The notes under the pieces: generated by a model | What the model was told of the DNA's origin: nothing | Database searches by the model: none | What the model saw: the letters and a program-made list of their open reading frames with translations, nothing else | Part shown: positions 63,376 through 64,000 of the stretch, one piece after another | How the letters are laid out: each line of letters opens with the position of its first letter | How positions within the stretch are numbered: the first letter of the stretch is position 1 | Source: Pedobacter polaris | GTDB taxonomy: Bacteria; Bacteroidota; Bacteroidia; Sphingobacteriales; Sphingobacteriaceae | DNA: 64,000 bases | Assembly: GCF_005116505.1 (NCBI RefSeq) | Contig: NZ_SWBR01000004.1 | Coordinates: forward strand, 248,001 to 312,000 | Direction of reading: 5' to 3' | Program-made: the position numbers and the translations under genes

Positions 63376-63700
63376 GCCTATAAGATTTATGCTGTGAATA
63401 GTATCACAAACATATACTAAGCACCCCTCATTAAAAATGATTGTAAATTTGAGAAAACGTGATTAAGATCACATTTTTGGATTACAGGCCTTAAAGGTCA
63501 AAGAAGAAGGTTTTTTGTTAAATATTTAATAAAAAGATAACATCGTACTATCCTAATTTGTGTTATCTATCATAATTGTTGCAAACTATGAAAATTAAGG
63601 CGCCTTTACATTGAAAAGAAGCTTACAATTTTTAGTTCATAACTATTTAGTGCTATGTAGACTAACGTTAGATTATGCTTCAAACCAATAAGATGAAGTG
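63376..63700. promoter_or_regulatory. Intergenic region with a Crp/Fnr-type operator
   Basis: About 325 bases, containing GTGATTAAGATCAC at 63459-63472 (listed separately) and otherwise AT-rich. No gene is seen. Confidence 0.5.
63459..63472. promoter_or_regulatory. Crp/Fnr-type palindrome upstream of the YceI-like gene
   Basis: GTGATTAAGATCAC matches GTGA-N6-TCAC, the recognition pattern of the Crp/Fnr family. It lies 84 bases upstream of the YceI-like start, and the gene for a Crp/Fnr regulator is directly upstream on the same strand. Confidence 0.6.
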
Positions 63701-64000
63701 TTAGTTCTTTATGTTTTGTAGTTTTGTTTCATCAATTAAATGAATTTGGCTTCCAGTTTTCTCAATTAAGCCCTGATCTTTAAAATCACTCAACACCCTG
63801 CTTACTGTTTCGGTAGCCATTCCTGCCATCGAAGCCAAATCATCTCTGGAGATTTTGATAATGTTACTGTCGTTGGCTTTGTTACTTGAATTTAGTCGAA
63901 GCAAAATTTGGGCAATTCTCCTTTTCACGGAGTTATAAGCTAATTGCAATAGCTGTTCCTCTTTATCTAATATGCTATTTGATAATAGTTTAATGAAATT
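63701..64000 (-). CDS. Crp/Fnr-family regulator, C-terminal part
   Basis: The frame is open to the window edge, so the N-terminal cyclic-nucleotide-binding-type domain is outside. Visible: helix LLSNSILDKEEQLLQLAYNS, then the Crp helix-turn-helix KISRDDLASMAGMATETVSR followed by VLSDFKDQGLIEKTGSQIHL. The recognition helix ATETVSRVLSDF is typical. The apparent start at 63949 is internal. It may control the YceI-like gene through the GTGA-N6-TCAC site. Confidence 0.9.
   Translation of the reverse strand, partial: NFIKLLSNSILDKEEQLLQLAYNSVKRRIAQILLRLNSSNKANDSNIIKISRDDLASMAGMATETVSRVLSDFKDQGLIEKTGSQIHLIDETKLQNIKN

Noticed and set aside
1..64000. tRNA, rRNA, CRISPR or transposase genes
   Set aside because: None recognised by eye: no cloverleaf-like arms with a CCA end, no regularly spaced identical repeats, and no transposase or integrase motifs. 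A covariance-model search would be needed to exclude small RNAs.

Overview
The window reads as a stretch of a Bacteroidota chromosome, most like Sphingobacteriaceae (Pedobacter or a close relative). The signs are AT-rich DNA, three SusC/SusD outer-membrane nutrient-uptake loci, Bacteroidota-type lipoprotein signals, DUF1735 surface lipoproteins, weak Shine-Dalgarno sequences, and many dispersed palindromic intergenic repeats. No rRNA, tRNA, CRISPR array, transposase or integrase gene was seen. The genus assignment is inference.

Layout. (1) 1-4.9 kb: end of a first SusC gene, then SusD and a DUF1735 lipoprotein, closed by an intrinsic terminator. (2) 5.1-6.5 kb: a Tat-type alkaline phosphatase on the minus strand with its own terminator. 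(3) 6.5-9.7 kb: repeat-rich DNA around a DHFR-fold reductase and a small membrane protein. It holds three copies of a structured repeat whose stems covary. (4) 9.6-16.7 kb: an accessory region of small unrelated genes: VOC, GNAT, HEPN/AbiU2-like, Cys-rich DUF5763-like, a coiled-coil membrane protein in an integron-cassette-like setting, a two-gene type II Thoeris-like defence module (TIR ThsB plus TM-macro ThsA), a large coiled-coil membrane protein and a RadC-like relic. (5) 16.7-25.8 kb: LacI regulator, myo-inositol oxygenase, SusC/SusD and a sodium/solute symporter, a probable inositol-related uptake locus. (6) 25.8-45.4 kb: DeoR regulator divergent from a 12-gene locus for N-acetylamino sugars: SusC, SusD, DUF1735-tachylectin-like lectin, GH43, MurQ, GH20, ceramidase-like protein, sugar MFS transporter, BadF-type sugar kinase, GH89, GH43 and GH5-like. 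(7) 45.4-51.6 kb: an atypical receiver lacking its phospho-acceptor Asp, small exported proteins, a 7TMR-DISM histidine kinase, AraC, SDR and a C39-like protein. (8) 51.9-56.3 kb: a GH127-type enzyme, DUF2200, Dabb and a small unknown. (9) 56.4-62.7 kb: a signalling cluster (REC-kinase, orphan signal peptide, YfiR, CHASE8/HAMP/PAS kinase, Rcp1-like receiver, REC-PAS-DHp protein). (10) 62.8-64 kb: a YceI-like protein and the 3' part of a Crp/Fnr regulator gene that leaves the window.

How the genes work together. In locus 6, outer-membrane import (SusCD, lectin lipoprotein) and exported glycosidases release GlcNAc and perhaps MurNAc. The MFS protein would carry these into the cytoplasm, the BadF kinase would phosphorylate them, and MurQ would turn MurNAc-6-P into GlcNAc-6-P. 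In locus 5, inositol would be imported and oxidised to glucuronate. The item most worth following up is the accessory region: a compact Thoeris II pair beside other candidate defence genes, next to DNA with integron-cassette geometry but no integrase in view.
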